NCBI GenBank assembly: GCA_013215775.1
Contig: JABSQO010000003.1
Span: 62,001 to 126,000, forward strand
From: Piscirickettsiaceae bacterium
GTDB taxonomy: Bacteria; Pseudomonadota; Gammaproteobacteria; Nitrosococcales; Methylophagaceae
Direction of reading: 5' to 3'
Length of the DNA: 64,000 bases
The notes below the pieces were generated by a model. It was not told where the DNA came from. It made no database searches and worked only from the letters and a program-made list of their open reading frames with translations. The first letter of the stretch is position 1, and each line of letters begins with the position of its first letter. Position numbers and translations under genes: made by a program. Below, piece by piece: positions 1-8,297 of the stretch.

Positions 1-423
1 ATCAATTTGGGCAAAATCAGGGTCAATAAATAATGAAACAATGACATTAGATTCTGCCATTCTCTGGCATGCATCAGTCATTTTTGATAATTGTCCCGCT
101 ATTTCCAAACCACCTTCTGTTGTTAATTCTTGACGTTTTTCCGGTACTAAACAACAGTCGGCAGGACGATATTTTTCAGCCATCGCCAACATCTCTTCAG
201 TGACTGCCATTTCAAGATTCATTTTAGTTTGTAAGATATCAGCTAACATGGCGACATCACGTTCTTGAATATGGCGCCTATCTTCACGCAAATGAAGCGT
301 AATACCATCTGCCCCCGCCTGTTCTGCTTCAATAGCTGCCTGAATGGGATCAGGATAACGAGTACCGCGTGCCTGTCTTAATGTTGCAATGTGATCAATA
401 TTTACACCTAATAAAATTGCCAT
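1..423 (-). CDS. pdxJ: Pyridoxine 5'-phosphate synthase, partial (C-terminus off the left edge)
   Basis: PdxJ condenses 1-deoxyxylulose 5-phosphate with 3-amino-2-oxopropyl phosphate to give pyridoxine 5'-phosphate, the last ring-forming step of the DXP-dependent vitamin B6 pathway in the cytoplasm. The reading frame is open from the ATG at 423 to the window edge (141 codons). It begins [16 protein letters not shown] and continues through the family segment [11 protein letters not shown], with DCCLVPEKR further on; these are characteristic PdxJ blocks of the TIM barrel. It lies 17 bp downstream of recO on the same strand, the usual recO-pdxJ order in Gammaproteobacteria. Confidence 0.95.
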   Translation of the reverse strand, partial: MAILLGVNIDHIATLRQARGTRYPDPIQAAIEAEQAGADGITLHLREDRRHIQERDVAMLADILQTKMNLEMAVTEEMLAMAEKYRPADCCLVPEKRQELTTEGGLEIAGQLSKMTDACQRMAESNVIVSLFIDPDFAQID

Positions 424-440
424 TTAACTGTTTAACCTTG

Positions 441-1160
441 TTATTGATTCTTATCAGCATACTGCTGTAATTGAGCAAATAATTGTCTGCTCCGTAATGG
501 TTTACCACCCAAATAGAAATGTATCACTGAACGCATCATTTTTTTGATTTCATTCAAACTTTCCTGATCAAAATTACGTTCCGTCAATAAATGTAACAGG
601 CTACGTCCAGAAATTGCAATGGCATGTTCTGGCCGCCAAAGCGACAAGCCTGAATCTGCTTGATAAGTATATTGTTTTTGCTCATCAATCGCTTGACCAC
701 TTTCAAATTCACGATCAAGTACCAAACCATATCCTAAATGACTAAGCAGGTGTTTCTCGAACAAGCGTAACACTCTCTCGGTGTGTTTTGCTTGCTGCAA
801 GCCAAATAATGCTTGTTGATAGGCTTGGAATATCTCAGGCTCTACCACATGGTTAGGTAATAGCTTTACTAATAACTCATTAATGTATAAGCCACATAAT
901 GTTGATTCTGCTCGCAACACAAAATTAGGCGAGGCAACTTCTGCAGCAGTTAATGTTTGTAATTCACTACGGCCAGACCATGATAATAATAAAGGTTGAT
1001 AAAGTTGTAATATGCCTGATTGGTTTCGTTTCTTACCCCGGACACCTTTAGCGATTAAGCTGACACGTCCATATTGCTCACTAAATATATCAAGTAACAA
1101 ACTTGTTTCACGGTAAGGTCGTTGATGTAAAACAAAAGCTGGCGTTAATTCAGCATTCAT
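441..1160 (-). CDS. recO: DNA repair protein RecO
   Basis: RecO acts with RecR in the RecFOR pathway. It anneals SSB-coated single strands and helps load RecA at gaps. The 239-residue product has the expected length. It starts with the OB-fold block (AFVLHQRPYRETSLLLDIFS, residues 9-28) and has the YINELLVKLLP helix near residue 94, both typical of the family. The zinc-binding cysteines seen in some RecO proteins are absent, as in the E. coli type. It lies between era (10 bp upstream) and pdxJ in a cotranscribed row. Confidence 0.95.
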   Translation of the reverse strand: MNAELTPAFVLHQRPYRETSLLLDIFSEQYGRVSLIAKGVRGKKRNQSGILQLYQPLLLSWSGRSELQTLTAAEVASPNFVLRAESTLCGLYINELLVKLLPNHVVEPEIFQAYQQALFGLQQAKHTERVLRLFEKHLLSHLGYGLVLDREFESGQAIDEQKQYTYQADSGLSLWRPEHAIAISGRSLLHLLTERNFDQESLNEIKKMMRSVIHFYLGGKPLRSRQLFAQLQQYADKNQ

Positions 1161-1170
1161 AAGTTGTCGA

Positions 1171-2076
1171 TTACAAATCGTCGTTATAACCTAAGTTTTT
1201 CAACATCCGTTCGTTATCTCCCCAGCCTTCACGTACTTTGACCCATAATCGTAAAAACACTTTCCGACCAAACAAACTTTGCATTTCAAGCCGAGCTTCT
1301 TTACCCACTGATTTTAATAATTCACCTTTCTTACCGATGACAATTGATTTTTGACCACTACGTTCAACATAAATAACGGCACCAATGCGATACAATTTTT
1401 CTTCATCGTCAAACTGTTCAATTTCAACTGTTATAGAATAAGGCAATTCTTGGCCTAAATGACGGAATAGTTGTTCTCTCACTAATTCAGCGGCTAAAAA
1501 ACGTGAACTCCGATCCGTTAATTGATCCTTGGGGAAAATCAACTCACCTGCTGGCATTAATTTTTTTATTTCTATTTCTAACTGCTCAATATTGACACCT
1601 TTTCGAGCTGAAATGGGTAACACATTGGAGTAATCAAATTGTGCTGATAATTTTTCAATGTGTGGCAGCATCACATTTTTATCTGCCAATTTATCCATTT
1701 TATTGATCACTAAAATAACCGGAGCTTTAGCATTAGTTTTCAGGCGCTCTAAAACACGCTCATCTTCATCTGTCCAATTCATACCATCAACAAGGAACAA
1801 GATGACATCAACATCATCAATAGACGAAGCTGCTGCTCGATTCATATAGCGGTTCATTGCACGCCTCTCATCGATATGTAGACCCGGTGTATCAACATAA
1901 ATTAACTGACTATCTTCTGATGTTTTAATGCCTAAAATACGATGTCTTGTTGTTTGTGGCCGCCGGGATGTAATACACAGTTTTTGCCCTAACACACGGT
2001 TGATTAACGTGGATTTCCCAACATTGGGCCGACCAATGATGGCGACATAACCAGACTTGAAAATATTATTGGTCAT
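1171..2076 (-). CDS. era: GTPase Era
   Basis: Era is an essential Ras-like GTPase that binds the 3' end of 16S rRNA and assists 30S ribosome maturation. The 301-residue protein has the G1 loop GRPNVGKS (about residues 16-23), the G3 motif DTPGLH, the G4 motif NKMD, and a C-terminal KH RNA-binding domain containing IGKKGELLKSVGKEAR. The length is normal. The start overlaps the rnc stop by 4 bp, the classical translationally coupled rnc-era pair. Confidence 0.97.
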   Translation of the reverse strand: MTNNIFKSGYVAIIGRPNVGKSTLINRVLGQKLCITSRRPQTTRHRILGIKTSEDSQLIYVDTPGLHIDERRAMNRYMNRAAASSIDDVDVILFLVDGMNWTDEDERVLERLKTNAKAPVILVINKMDKLADKNVMLPHIEKLSAQFDYSNVLPISARKGVNIEQLEIEIKKLMPAGELIFPKDQLTDRSSRFLAAELVREQLFRHLGQELPYSITVEIEQFDDEEKLYRIGAVIYVERSGQKSIVIGKKGELLKSVGKEARLEMQSLFGRKVFLRLWVKVREGWGDNERMLKNLGYNDDL

Positions 2077-2756
2077 ATTTTGCCTTCTATTAATTTTAAT
2101 GCCCGATCAGCTGCTTTTTGCTCTGCCTTACGGTGACTGCTGCCTTGTGCCACAACCAATTTCTTTAACAATACCACTTGGCATGATGCTTCAAAATTTG
2201 GCACATTACTCTCTGTTTTTATCTCGCTAACACTATAAAGTGGTAAAGGTTGTTTACGACTTTGTAATAATTCTTGTAGGCGAGTTTTAGGATCCTTTAT
2301 GATCTCATTAACATCAATGGACGCTAATCGCTCGTCAAATAGTCTTAGAATTAATTCTTTTACAGCTTCCAAACCGCTGTCAATATACAAAGCACCGAAT
2401 AGTGCTTCCACCGTATCAGCCAAAATAGATTCCCGACGGTAACCACCACTTTTTAATTCACCGGGACCAAGGATTAGCACTTCACTTAAATTTAATTCTC
2501 GACCAATTTCCGCTAATGTCACACCTTTAACCAGTGAGGCTCGTAAACGGCTTAATTTACCCTCTTTTACTTGCGTAAACCGTTTAAATAATTCTTCAGC
2601 AATGACAAAACTTAAAATAGCATCGCCAAGATACTCTAAGCGTTCATTATTGACAGAAGCTGCACTACGATGAGTTAACGCTTGCTGTAATATGGCTGAA
2701 TCATTAAATGTAACCTGCAATTGTTTGCATAATAATTGTTGTCGACTCGTTATCAT
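2073..2756 (-). CDS. rnc: Ribonuclease III
   Basis: RNase III cleaves double-stranded RNA and processes the 30S rRNA precursor and many mRNAs. The 227-residue product carries the catalytic signature NERLEYLGDAIL (about residues 37-48), the second acidic motif ADTVEALFGALY, and a C-terminal double-stranded-RNA-binding domain (DPKTRLQELLQ onward, ending in the AEQKAADRAL helix). It abuts the DUF4845 gene and overlaps era by 4 bp, so translation is probably coupled. Confidence 0.97.
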   Translation of the reverse strand: MITSRQQLLCKQLQVTFNDSAILQQALTHRSAASVNNERLEYLGDAILSFVIAEELFKRFTQVKEGKLSRLRASLVKGVTLAEIGRELNLSEVLILGPGELKSGGYRRESILADTVEALFGALYIDSGLEAVKELILRLFDERLASIDVNEIIKDPKTRLQELLQSRKQPLPLYSVSEIKTESNVPNFEASCQVVLLKKLVVAQGSSHRKAEQKAADRALKLIEGKI

Positions 2757-3134
2757 CTATTTCTTTGTTTCAACGTCAACTTCTGTATGAAAATGACCAA
2801 TTAAATCAATCTGTGCAATAAAAGGTTTACGTACTTCATAATCAATAATTATTTTACTGACATGAACATTATTCTTACCGCGAAGGAGCTCAATATTATC
2901 TTTTTTAACACTGAATATATAGCCAGTATCAAACCGTTTTCTTAATAAACTCATTACTTGTTTTTTGGTCAATTTATTATTTTTAATTTCAGCTTCCATA
3001 CCGTCCATTATCTGTAACACACCGTAATATTCTTGATACATGGGCAGTAATCGCATTACCACCGTGGCAAAAAATGCAATAATCCCTAAAACGATTACCC
3101 ATCCAATCAGTGTCATACCACGTTGTTTATGCAT
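2757..3134 (-). CDS. DUF4845 family inner-membrane protein
   Basis: A 125-residue protein with one N-terminal membrane segment (GMTLIGWVIVLGIIAFFATVVM, about residues 6-27) that resembles a prepilin-like leader, followed by a soluble, basic periplasmic part. DUF4845 proteins are found between lepB and rnc in many Gammaproteobacteria; no biochemical function is established to my knowledge. The gene directly abuts rnc (1-bp junction), which supports cotranscription with lepB, rnc and era. Confidence 0.85.
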   Translation of the reverse strand: MHKQRGMTLIGWVIVLGIIAFFATVVMRLLPMYQEYYGVLQIMDGMEAEIKNNKLTKKQVMSLLRKRFDTGYIFSVKKDNIELLRGKNNVHVSKIIIDYEVRKPFIAQIDLIGHFHTEVDVETKK

Positions 3135-3149
3135 AACTATTTCCTTAGC

Positions 3150-3911
3150 TTAATTAATGGAATCGCCTAATCGATTCCATACTATACCACCTGAATTCCA
3201 ATCCCAGCTCATCCAAATGAAAAAGGCTTTGCCAACCAAGTTTTCTTCGGGCACCGTTCCCCAAAATCGACTGTCATTACTATTATCACGATTATCACCC
3301 ATCACAAAGTATTCACCTTCGGGTACGACCGTCTCACCTTCCATCAAACGTCGATCTGGATCGAGTAATATATCGTGATCAATACTGCCTAATTGTTCGT
3401 GTCGTAATTCACTTCTCGCCGACACTATTGCTAACAACGTAGCATCTTTCTCTTCCACATTCTGTATGACCGCCTCACCATTAATATAAATTATCTTATT
3501 AAAATAGCCAATCTTATCGCCAGGCAAACCAATCACTCGTTTAATATAATCAATATTCGGATTTTTCGGATAACGAAATACCAACACATCACCCCGTTCT
3601 GGCTCTCCTATAGAAATTACTTTGTTATTTAACACCGGCAATCGAATTCCATAACTAAATTTATTGACGAGAATAAAGTCACCTATATGTAATGTTGGCA
3701 ACATTGAAGCGGAAGGTATCCGAAATGGTTCAACGATAAAAGACCGAATAACTAGAACCACTAAAATAATGGGGAAAAAAGAACGGGCATACTCAACTAC
3801 CAGTGGCTCTTTTGATTCTTTTGAACGCTGCGGCGCCCATAATAGACTATCAATTAGCCAAATTATTCCCGTCACCATAACTAGGGTGACCATTAATGCT
3901 GGAAAGCTCAC
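3150..3911 (-). CDS. lepB: Signal peptidase I
   Basis: LepB removes signal peptides from exported proteins at the periplasmic face of the inner membrane. The 253-residue product has two N-terminal hydrophobic segments, the box B motif PSASMLPTL with the catalytic serine, and box D YIKRVIGLPGD with the catalytic lysine. Box E, MGDNRDNSNDSR, is also present. It lies 16 bp downstream of lepA in the conserved lepA-lepB order. Confidence 0.97.
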   Translation of the reverse strand: MSFPALMVTLVMVTGIIWLIDSLLWAPQRSKESKEPLVVEYARSFFPIILVVLVIRSFIVEPFRIPSASMLPTLHIGDFILVNKFSYGIRLPVLNNKVISIGEPERGDVLVFRYPKNPNIDYIKRVIGLPGDKIGYFNKIIYINGEAVIQNVEEKDATLLAIVSARSELRHEQLGSIDHDILLDPDRRLMEGETVVPEGEYFVMGDNRDNSNDSRFWGTVPEENLVGKAFFIWMSWDWNSGGIVWNRLGDSIN

Positions 3912-3927
3912 TTATAATATCCTTATA

Positions 3928-5751
3928 TTATTTCTTCGACAATTGTAAAACAGCTAAGAAAGCTTCTTGGGGGACATCAACCTTACCAATTGATTTCATT
4001 CGTTTTTTACCCTTCTTTTGTTTATCTAACAGCTTGCGCTTACGGGAGACATCACCACCATAACATTTGGCTATTACATTTTTACGCAGTGCTTTAACGG
4101 TTGAACGTGAAATAATATGTCCACCAACAGCAGCCTGAATAGCAATATCAAACATCTGCCGTGGAATCAGCTCTTTCATCTTTTCAACTAATTGACGTCC
4201 TCGGGATACACTGTGATCACTGTGGACAATCATTGATAAAGCATCGACACGTTCACCATTAATCAAAATATCTAACTTCACCAGTTTCGCCACTTGGAAA
4301 CGCGTGAAATGATAATCCAATGATGCGTAGCCCCGACTAACTGATTTCAGCCGATCAAAGAAATCAATGACGACTTCATTCATCGGTAATTCATAACTTA
4401 CGGCTACTTGCTTACCCATGTATTGCATGTTTTTTTGGACACCACGCTTTTCAATGCACAAGGTAATAACCGCACCTAAATGTTCTTGAGGCACTAAAAT
4501 ATCTGCAATAACAATAGGTTCACGAATCTCATCAACCGACCCAATATCTGGCAATAAAGCTGGATTTTCAATATGGAGAATCTCACCTTTTCTCGTTAGC
4601 ACTTCAAATACAACTGTCGGTGCGGTGGTGATCAAATCAAGATCGTATTCACGCTCTAAACGCTCCTGAATGATCTCCATATGCAATAGCCCAAGAAATC
4701 CACATCGAAAACCAAAACCTAAGGCTTGAGAACTTTCAGGCTCAAAAAACAATGAAGCATCATTTAATCTTAATTTGGCCAATGCTTCACGGAATGCTTC
4801 AAAATCTTCCGAACTTACGGGGAACATCCCAGCATAGACTTGTGGTGTTGCTGATTTAAACCCTGGAAGTGCTTCAGTAGCGCCATGATGTACATGGGTT
4901 AAAGTATCCCCTACTGGCGCACCATCAATATCTTTAACACCCGATATAATATAACCCACTTCACCACAAGAAAGTGCATCACGCTCACTACGTTTAGGCG
5001 TAAATACGCCTACTTGCTCAACCTGATATTCATGACCTGTCGACATCACTTTAATTTTGTCACGCTTTTTGATTGAGCCTTGCATGATTCTAACGAGAGA
5101 AATAACACCGACATAACTATCAAACCAAGAATCAATAATAAGTGCTTTTAACTCGCCATCAGCATCGCCTGTTGGTGCCGGAATGCGATCGACAAGTGCT
5201 TCTAATAAATCTTCAATGCCAATGCCAGTTTTAGCACTACAACGTACGGCATCCATAGCATCGACACCGATAATATCTTCAATTTCTTGTGCAACTTGTT
5301 CGGGTTCTGCTGAGGGTAAATCGATTTTATTTAATACCGGTAAAACTTCTAGGCCTAAATCAATTGCGGTGTAACAGTTAGCAACGCTTTGCGCCTCCAC
5401 TCCTTGTGCAGCATCCACAACAAGTAATGCGCCTTCACAGGCAGCTAATGAACGTGAAACTTCGTATGAAAAGTCAACATGACCAGGAGTATCAATAAAA
5501 TTCAAATGGTAGGTTTCACCATCCCGCGCTTTATAATCCAGCGATACAGATTGTGCTTTAATAGTAATGCCGCGCTCTTTCTCAATATCCATCGAATCAA
5601 GCACTTGCGATGACATCTCACGACTGGTTAAGCCACCACAGATCTGGATAAACCGATCGGCAATTGTAGATTTACCATGATCAATGTGGGCAATGATTGA
5701 AAAATTACGTATGTTCTTGATAGGTATAGCCTTTTTATTTTTAATGTTCAA
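3928..5751 (-). CDS. lepA: Elongation factor 4 (LepA), with an unusual start
   Basis: LepA is a ribosome-associated GTPase related to EF-G. The 607-codon frame has HIDHGKST (G1), DTPGHVDF (G3), NKID (G4) and the LepA-specific C-terminal domain ending with [11 protein letters not shown]. The protein is intact from [11 protein letters not shown] onward, which is where E. coli LepA starts (MKNIRNFS). Here an ATC codon (5719-5721) stands where that ATG would be. The frame is closed by TGA just before a TTG at 5751, with no clear ribosome-binding site. The 5' end and leader may therefore have been replaced at the phage junction. TTG 5751 is the only classical start codon available, so the translated start is uncertain. 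Confidence 0.93.
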   Translation of the reverse strand: MNIKNKKAIPIKNIRNFSIIAHIDHGKSTIADRFIQICGGLTSREMSSQVLDSMDIEKERGITIKAQSVSLDYKARDGETYHLNFIDTPGHVDFSYEVSRSLAACEGALLVVDAAQGVEAQSVANCYTAIDLGLEVLPVLNKIDLPSAEPEQVAQEIEDIIGVDAMDAVRCSAKTGIGIEDLLEALVDRIPAPTGDADGELKALIIDSWFDSYVGVISLVRIMQGSIKKRDKIKVMSTGHEYQVEQVGVFTPKRSERDALSCGEVGYIISGVKDIDGAPVGDTLTHVHHGATEALPGFKSATPQVYAGMFPVSSEDFEAFREALAKLRLNDASLFFEPESSQALGFGFRCGFLGLLHMEIIQERLEREYDLDLITTAPTVVFEVLTRKGEILHIENPALLPDIGSVDEIREPIVIADILVPQEHLGAVITLCIEKRGVQKNMQYMGKQVAVSYELPMNEVVIDFFDRLKSVSRGYASLDYHFTRFQVAKLVKLDILINGERVDALSMIVHSDHSVSRGRQLVEKMKELIPRQMFDIAIQAAVGGHIISRSTVKALRKNVIAKCYGGDVSRKRKLLDKQKKGKKRMKSIGKVDVPQEAFLAVLQLSKK

Positions 5752-5760
5752 GGCATTTCA

Positions 5761-5784
5761 AATTTGGTACTCAATTTGGTACTC
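5761..5784. repeat. Tandem 12-bp repeat at the host/phage junction (candidate attL)
   Basis: AATTTGGTACTC occurs twice in tandem (5761-5772 and 5773-5784), followed by a partial third unit (AATTTT). It lies 10 bp upstream of the lepA start and 48 bp from the first phage-side gene, a recombinase-like protein. The position suits an attachment site, but the second copy expected at the other prophage end is not seen in this window. The reverse strand reads GAGTACCA twice, which resembles a tRNA 3' end, but I found no tRNA body. Confidence 0.4.
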
Positions 5785-5831
5785 AATTTTATTTTACCTA
5801 GCTTTGCTTAACTTGTCTTAGGTTGTCAGCG

Positions 5832-6470
5832 TCAAAGTAACGCTTTCCAAAAAGCACGCCTCAAAAGCCAGTAGTCGTTATCCGACATTGCGTGATGATG
5901 TGGCTCCAACGCTTCAGCGTAATCACGCATTGTTTTGTTCGTTGCCTTCTCAAACTGATCGTTTAAATTCAACATAGAGGTTAGTCGTTTGCCGACGTAC
6001 TCCCAAAATACCAAGTTGGTATTTATATGTCTTGGTCGATACTGCACCAACTCTCTCGCCCGTGTGTCTAAAATGTTAAAATCGACGTCCTGCCATCTAA
6101 GCAGTGCGACTTCATCTAACGTCATTTCGGACGCAATGGCGAACAGTACAGCGTCTCTCCTGTCTATAGTCAAAGCGCTCAACTCTTGCCTTATTCGTGC
6201 AATGCAGATGGTCTTGCTTTTAAGTTGAAATGTTTCCAGCTTTGCGGAAGTTATGTCTCCAGAAGCCACACACTTTCTAATCATGTCCAGCAACACGACA
6301 ACATCATCTTTGGCCCTGTCGCCGAGACCTTTAATCTCCATGCGCTTGACGAACGCCATCACCTGTTGAGGGTTTACACTCTCGACACTTTGATTCCAAA
6401 ACTTTGATTGGCGTAGCGGTGCGTCTTCTGGTAGCTGTGCTACGTCTCGCATCTTGGCTATTGATGTCAT
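5832..6470 (-). CDS. Degenerate tyrosine-recombinase-like protein
   Basis: A 212-residue protein. Residues 130-155 (LFAIASEMTLDEVALLRWQD) resemble the region around the first catalytic arginine of phage integrases, where the usual pattern is TGLR.SEL..L.W.D. The arginine is missing (MTLDEV). I also see no HxLRHT block and no catalytic tyrosine near the C-terminus. The size fits a truncated or repurposed catalytic domain. It is the phage gene nearest to lepA, the usual integrase position. It is cut off from the main leftward operon by the terminator at 6504-6529 and has its own palindrome just upstream. An alternative is a DNA-binding regulator derived from an integrase. Confidence 0.45.
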   Translation of the reverse strand: MTSIAKMRDVAQLPEDAPLRQSKFWNQSVESVNPQQVMAFVKRMEIKGLGDRAKDDVVVLLDMIRKCVASGDITSAKLETFQLKSKTICIARIRQELSALTIDRRDAVLFAIASEMTLDEVALLRWQDVDFNILDTRARELVQYRPRHINTNLVFWEYVGKRLTSMLNLNDQFEKATNKTMRDYAEALEPHHHAMSDNDYWLLRRAFWKALL

Positions 6471-6486
6471 TACTTTCCCCTGTAGG

Positions 6487-6503
6487 TGTGCTAATTTAAC
6501 ACA
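6487..6503. promoter_or_regulatory. 17-bp palindrome upstream of the recombinase-like gene
   Basis: TGTGCTAATTTAACACA is a near-perfect inverted repeat between the terminator at 6504-6529 and the start at 6470. It is unlike the 18-bp operator found elsewhere in the phage. It could be an operator for the recombinase-like gene, or for a small transcript. No convincing -35/-10 pair is visible. Confidence 0.35.
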
Positions 6504-6529
6504 TAAAAAAAGGAGACCAAAGTCTCCTT
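6504..6529 (-). terminator. Rho-independent terminator ending the leftward replication operon
   Basis: Read on the minus strand, AAGGAGAC and GTCTCCTT form an 8-bp stem with a 4-nt loop (TTTG), followed by seven T residues (6504-6510). It lies immediately after the stop of the 82-residue gene, so it closes the long operon that starts near 13.6 kb. Confidence 0.9.
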
Positions 6530-6533
6530 ATTT

Positions 6534-6782
6534 CTAACAGTTCCAGATCTCCTCATAATCGGCGTCCGGATACTTGGCAATCATTTCGTCAAACTTGTTG
6601 GCTGCCTCCTCTCCAGTCTTTATATCTTCGTGCTCTTCAATGGTTTCAATCGAGCCATCATCTTTGTAGTTTAGCACTTCGACATCGTAGAAGTCCGGCT
6701 CAGCGTGTTTGTCACAGAGTCCAGCCTCTGTTTTTGTTACCCACTTCATTGCGCACAAATGTATTTCAATCCAACTTTTCAT
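6534..6782 (-). CDS. Small acidic phage protein, unknown function
   Basis: An 82-residue protein, acidic in its C-terminal half (EEHEDIKTGEEAANKFDEMI). It is the last gene before a strong terminator and overlaps the upstream 130-residue gene by 17 bp. I recognise no family. Confidence 0.6.
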   Translation of the reverse strand: MKSWIEIHLCAMKWVTKTEAGLCDKHAEPDFYDVEVLNYKDDGSIETIEEHEDIKTGEEAANKFDEMIAKYPDADYEEIWNC

Positions 6783-7158
6783 TGTTGGCCTCCTTATATT
6801 TTCTATGAGTCTTGTCCGCTATCTTCAAAAACGCCTTAAAGAATAGTGGCATAAAAAAATCTAAGTCCGGTCTGCTCTCTAACGGAAACCCTATAGCCGT
6901 ATCCAGATTATTCGTAAGCTCCTGAGTATCGCGGTGAATTGCTTCAAACAAGTCGAAACTTATCCGTTCGCGGCGACCATATGCATCGCCATTAATATCT
7001 ATTAACCCGCCGTAGTGAGTGGCGATGTAAATATTGCATAATTTAATATGTCTGGTTGCTTTCTCGGCACCATCCCATCTACCATGCGAGTTACTCAGTA
7101 GGTATCTAGCTATGTCAAATTGCATTAGCATCCATAGGCAGTTGTTTATTCTGGTCAT
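6766..7158 (-). CDS. Phage protein, unknown function
   Basis: A 130-residue, probably helical protein with a central GRRERISFDLFEAIHRD helix. It overlaps the guanylate kinase start by 4 bp and belongs to the replication/nucleotide operon. A MazG-like or nucleotide-related role cannot be shown from the residues, so I leave it unassigned. Confidence 0.6.
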   Translation of the reverse strand: MTRINNCLWMLMQFDIARYLLSNSHGRWDGAEKATRHIKLCNIYIATHYGGLIDINGDAYGRRERISFDLFEAIHRDTQELTNNLDTAIGFPLESRPDLDFFMPLFFKAFLKIADKTHRKYKEANNEKLD

Positions 7159-7754
7159 GCCGCTTTCAACCGCAGGTCAACGTGACGCTCAATAAACTCA
7201 ACAACGTAGTCCTCAGTATTTTCGTCATAACTATCAAACACAACGTCCCACGTACCCATGTGAGACCATTCGGTTTCACGTTTGATCAAGTTAATCAACC
7301 GTGATGATAAGTAGTCAACCTTAACCATACCGGAGGTCAGCAGTTCTCGGCTAATGAATCGCTCTACCAAAGTCTGCAACGTATTGGTCAAACAGACGCT
7401 CAATAAAGAAATGTCATGCTTGTTGCAGTATTCCTTTATCTGGCTCGCACCTTCTGGCTCGCATACAATCACAACAGGCTGACCTTCTGCGAACGCTCGA
7501 CCTAGCTCATCAGACTCAACGGCATAATTGTTGCCTTTAAAGTGAACCATTTCGACCAGGCTGTTGGTGACAGCCAGATGGTTAAAGTCGTCATTGCTGA
7601 CAAAGTAATAATCAACCCCATCTTTCTCACCCTCTCGCGGCGCTCGTGTTGTTGTGCTTATTATTTTAGCAAACCCAGCATCGACCAATCGTTGCTCTAA
7701 TGTTGACTTACCCGATCCACTGGGTCCTGTTATTGTTACCACCGCTCTCTTCAT
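7155..7754 (-). CDS. gmk: Guanylate kinase (phage-encoded)
   Basis: Phosphorylates GMP/dGMP to the diphosphate with ATP, feeding dGTP synthesis. The 199-residue product has the P-loop GPSGSGKST at residues 10-18 and the GMP-binding STTTRAPREGEKDGVDYYF block (residues 34-52), a hallmark of guanylate kinases. It lies between small genes in the ligase/primase operon with 4-bp overlaps on both sides. The C-terminal half is more divergent than in host enzymes, as expected for a phage version. Host Gmk in this segment is absent, so this is an extra copy. Confidence 0.85.
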   Translation of the reverse strand: MKRAVVTITGPSGSGKSTLEQRLVDAGFAKIISTTTRAPREGEKDGVDYYFVSNDDFNHLAVTNSLVEMVHFKGNNYAVESDELGRAFAEGQPVVIVCEPEGASQIKEYCNKHDISLLSVCLTNTLQTLVERFISRELLTSGMVKVDYLSSRLINLIKRETEWSHMGTWDVVFDSYDENTEDYVVEFIERHVDLRLKAA

Positions 7755-7990
7755 TCTTTCACTCCTTCGACAAGAGCCCCTTCTGTCATGTTGGGGTCGA
7801 CAATGCCGTTTCTTAATCTGGTTAGTCTCGCCTTCATACCAAGCAACTGTCTGAACGCACCTTTAAATTGATTAGGGTTTAACTTTCTAGCCTTAATCTC
7901 ACTTTTCAATTGAGCAATTCGGTAGTCCACACATTCAAGTAATAAACTTGCGTCTGTATGGCCTACCGCAATGCCGTGTTTAAGCTCCAC
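7751..7990 (-). CDS. Small phage protein, unknown function
   Basis: A 79-residue, basic, helical protein (RIAQLKSEIKARKLN) starting at GTG 7990, which overlaps the TAG stop of the upstream winged-helix gene by 1 bp. It overlaps the guanylate kinase gene by 4 bp. No family recognised. Confidence 0.55.
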   Translation of the reverse strand: MELKHGIAVGHTDASLLLECVDYRIAQLKSEIKARKLNPNQFKGAFRQLLGMKARLTRLRNGIVDPNMTEGALVEGVKE

Positions 7991-8295
7991 TACATAACTC
8001 CTTTTTCTATTGATTTAATTAGAACTCTCTCTGGAACTATCCAAACTATTGCACTTCTACCGCTTGGAGTAGGTCGTCGCGTACCGCTGTCGATTACTAA
8101 CCTCATCTTCCCAAGTTCGTTTCGTCGAGCACATACGGTTTGCAATTGAATGTCCAACTCCTCGTTAATCTCATTTAGCGTCGCCCCGACGGTCGCCCGC
8201 CGTACCAGGAACCTAAAGATTTTTCCCCTTAGATTCCTGGTGACTGACGACTTTAGAGATCGTTTAGCCGCTAATGATGTAGCCGCTACCGCCAT
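7990..8295 (-). CDS. Winged-helix DNA-binding protein
   Basis: A 101-residue basic protein. Residues 38-90 read as a helix-turn-helix plus wing: ATLNEINEELDIQLQTVCAR, then a short linker and the wing RPTPSGRSAIVWIV. It lies 3 bp downstream of the ATP-dependent ligase gene in the same operon. It could regulate this operon or act in replication; nothing in the sequence distinguishes these. Confidence 0.65.
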   Translation of the reverse strand: MAVAATSLAAKRSLKSSVTRNLRGKIFRFLVRRATVGATLNEINEELDIQLQTVCARRNELGKMRLVIDSGTRRPTPSGRSAIVWIVPERVLIKSIEKGVM

Positions 8296-8297
8296 GA

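Noticed and set aside
5761-5784. GAGTACCA on the minus strand looked like a tRNA 3' end at the junction
   Set aside because: No T-arm, anticodon arm or acceptor 5' strand could be found next to it, so there is no tRNA gene.
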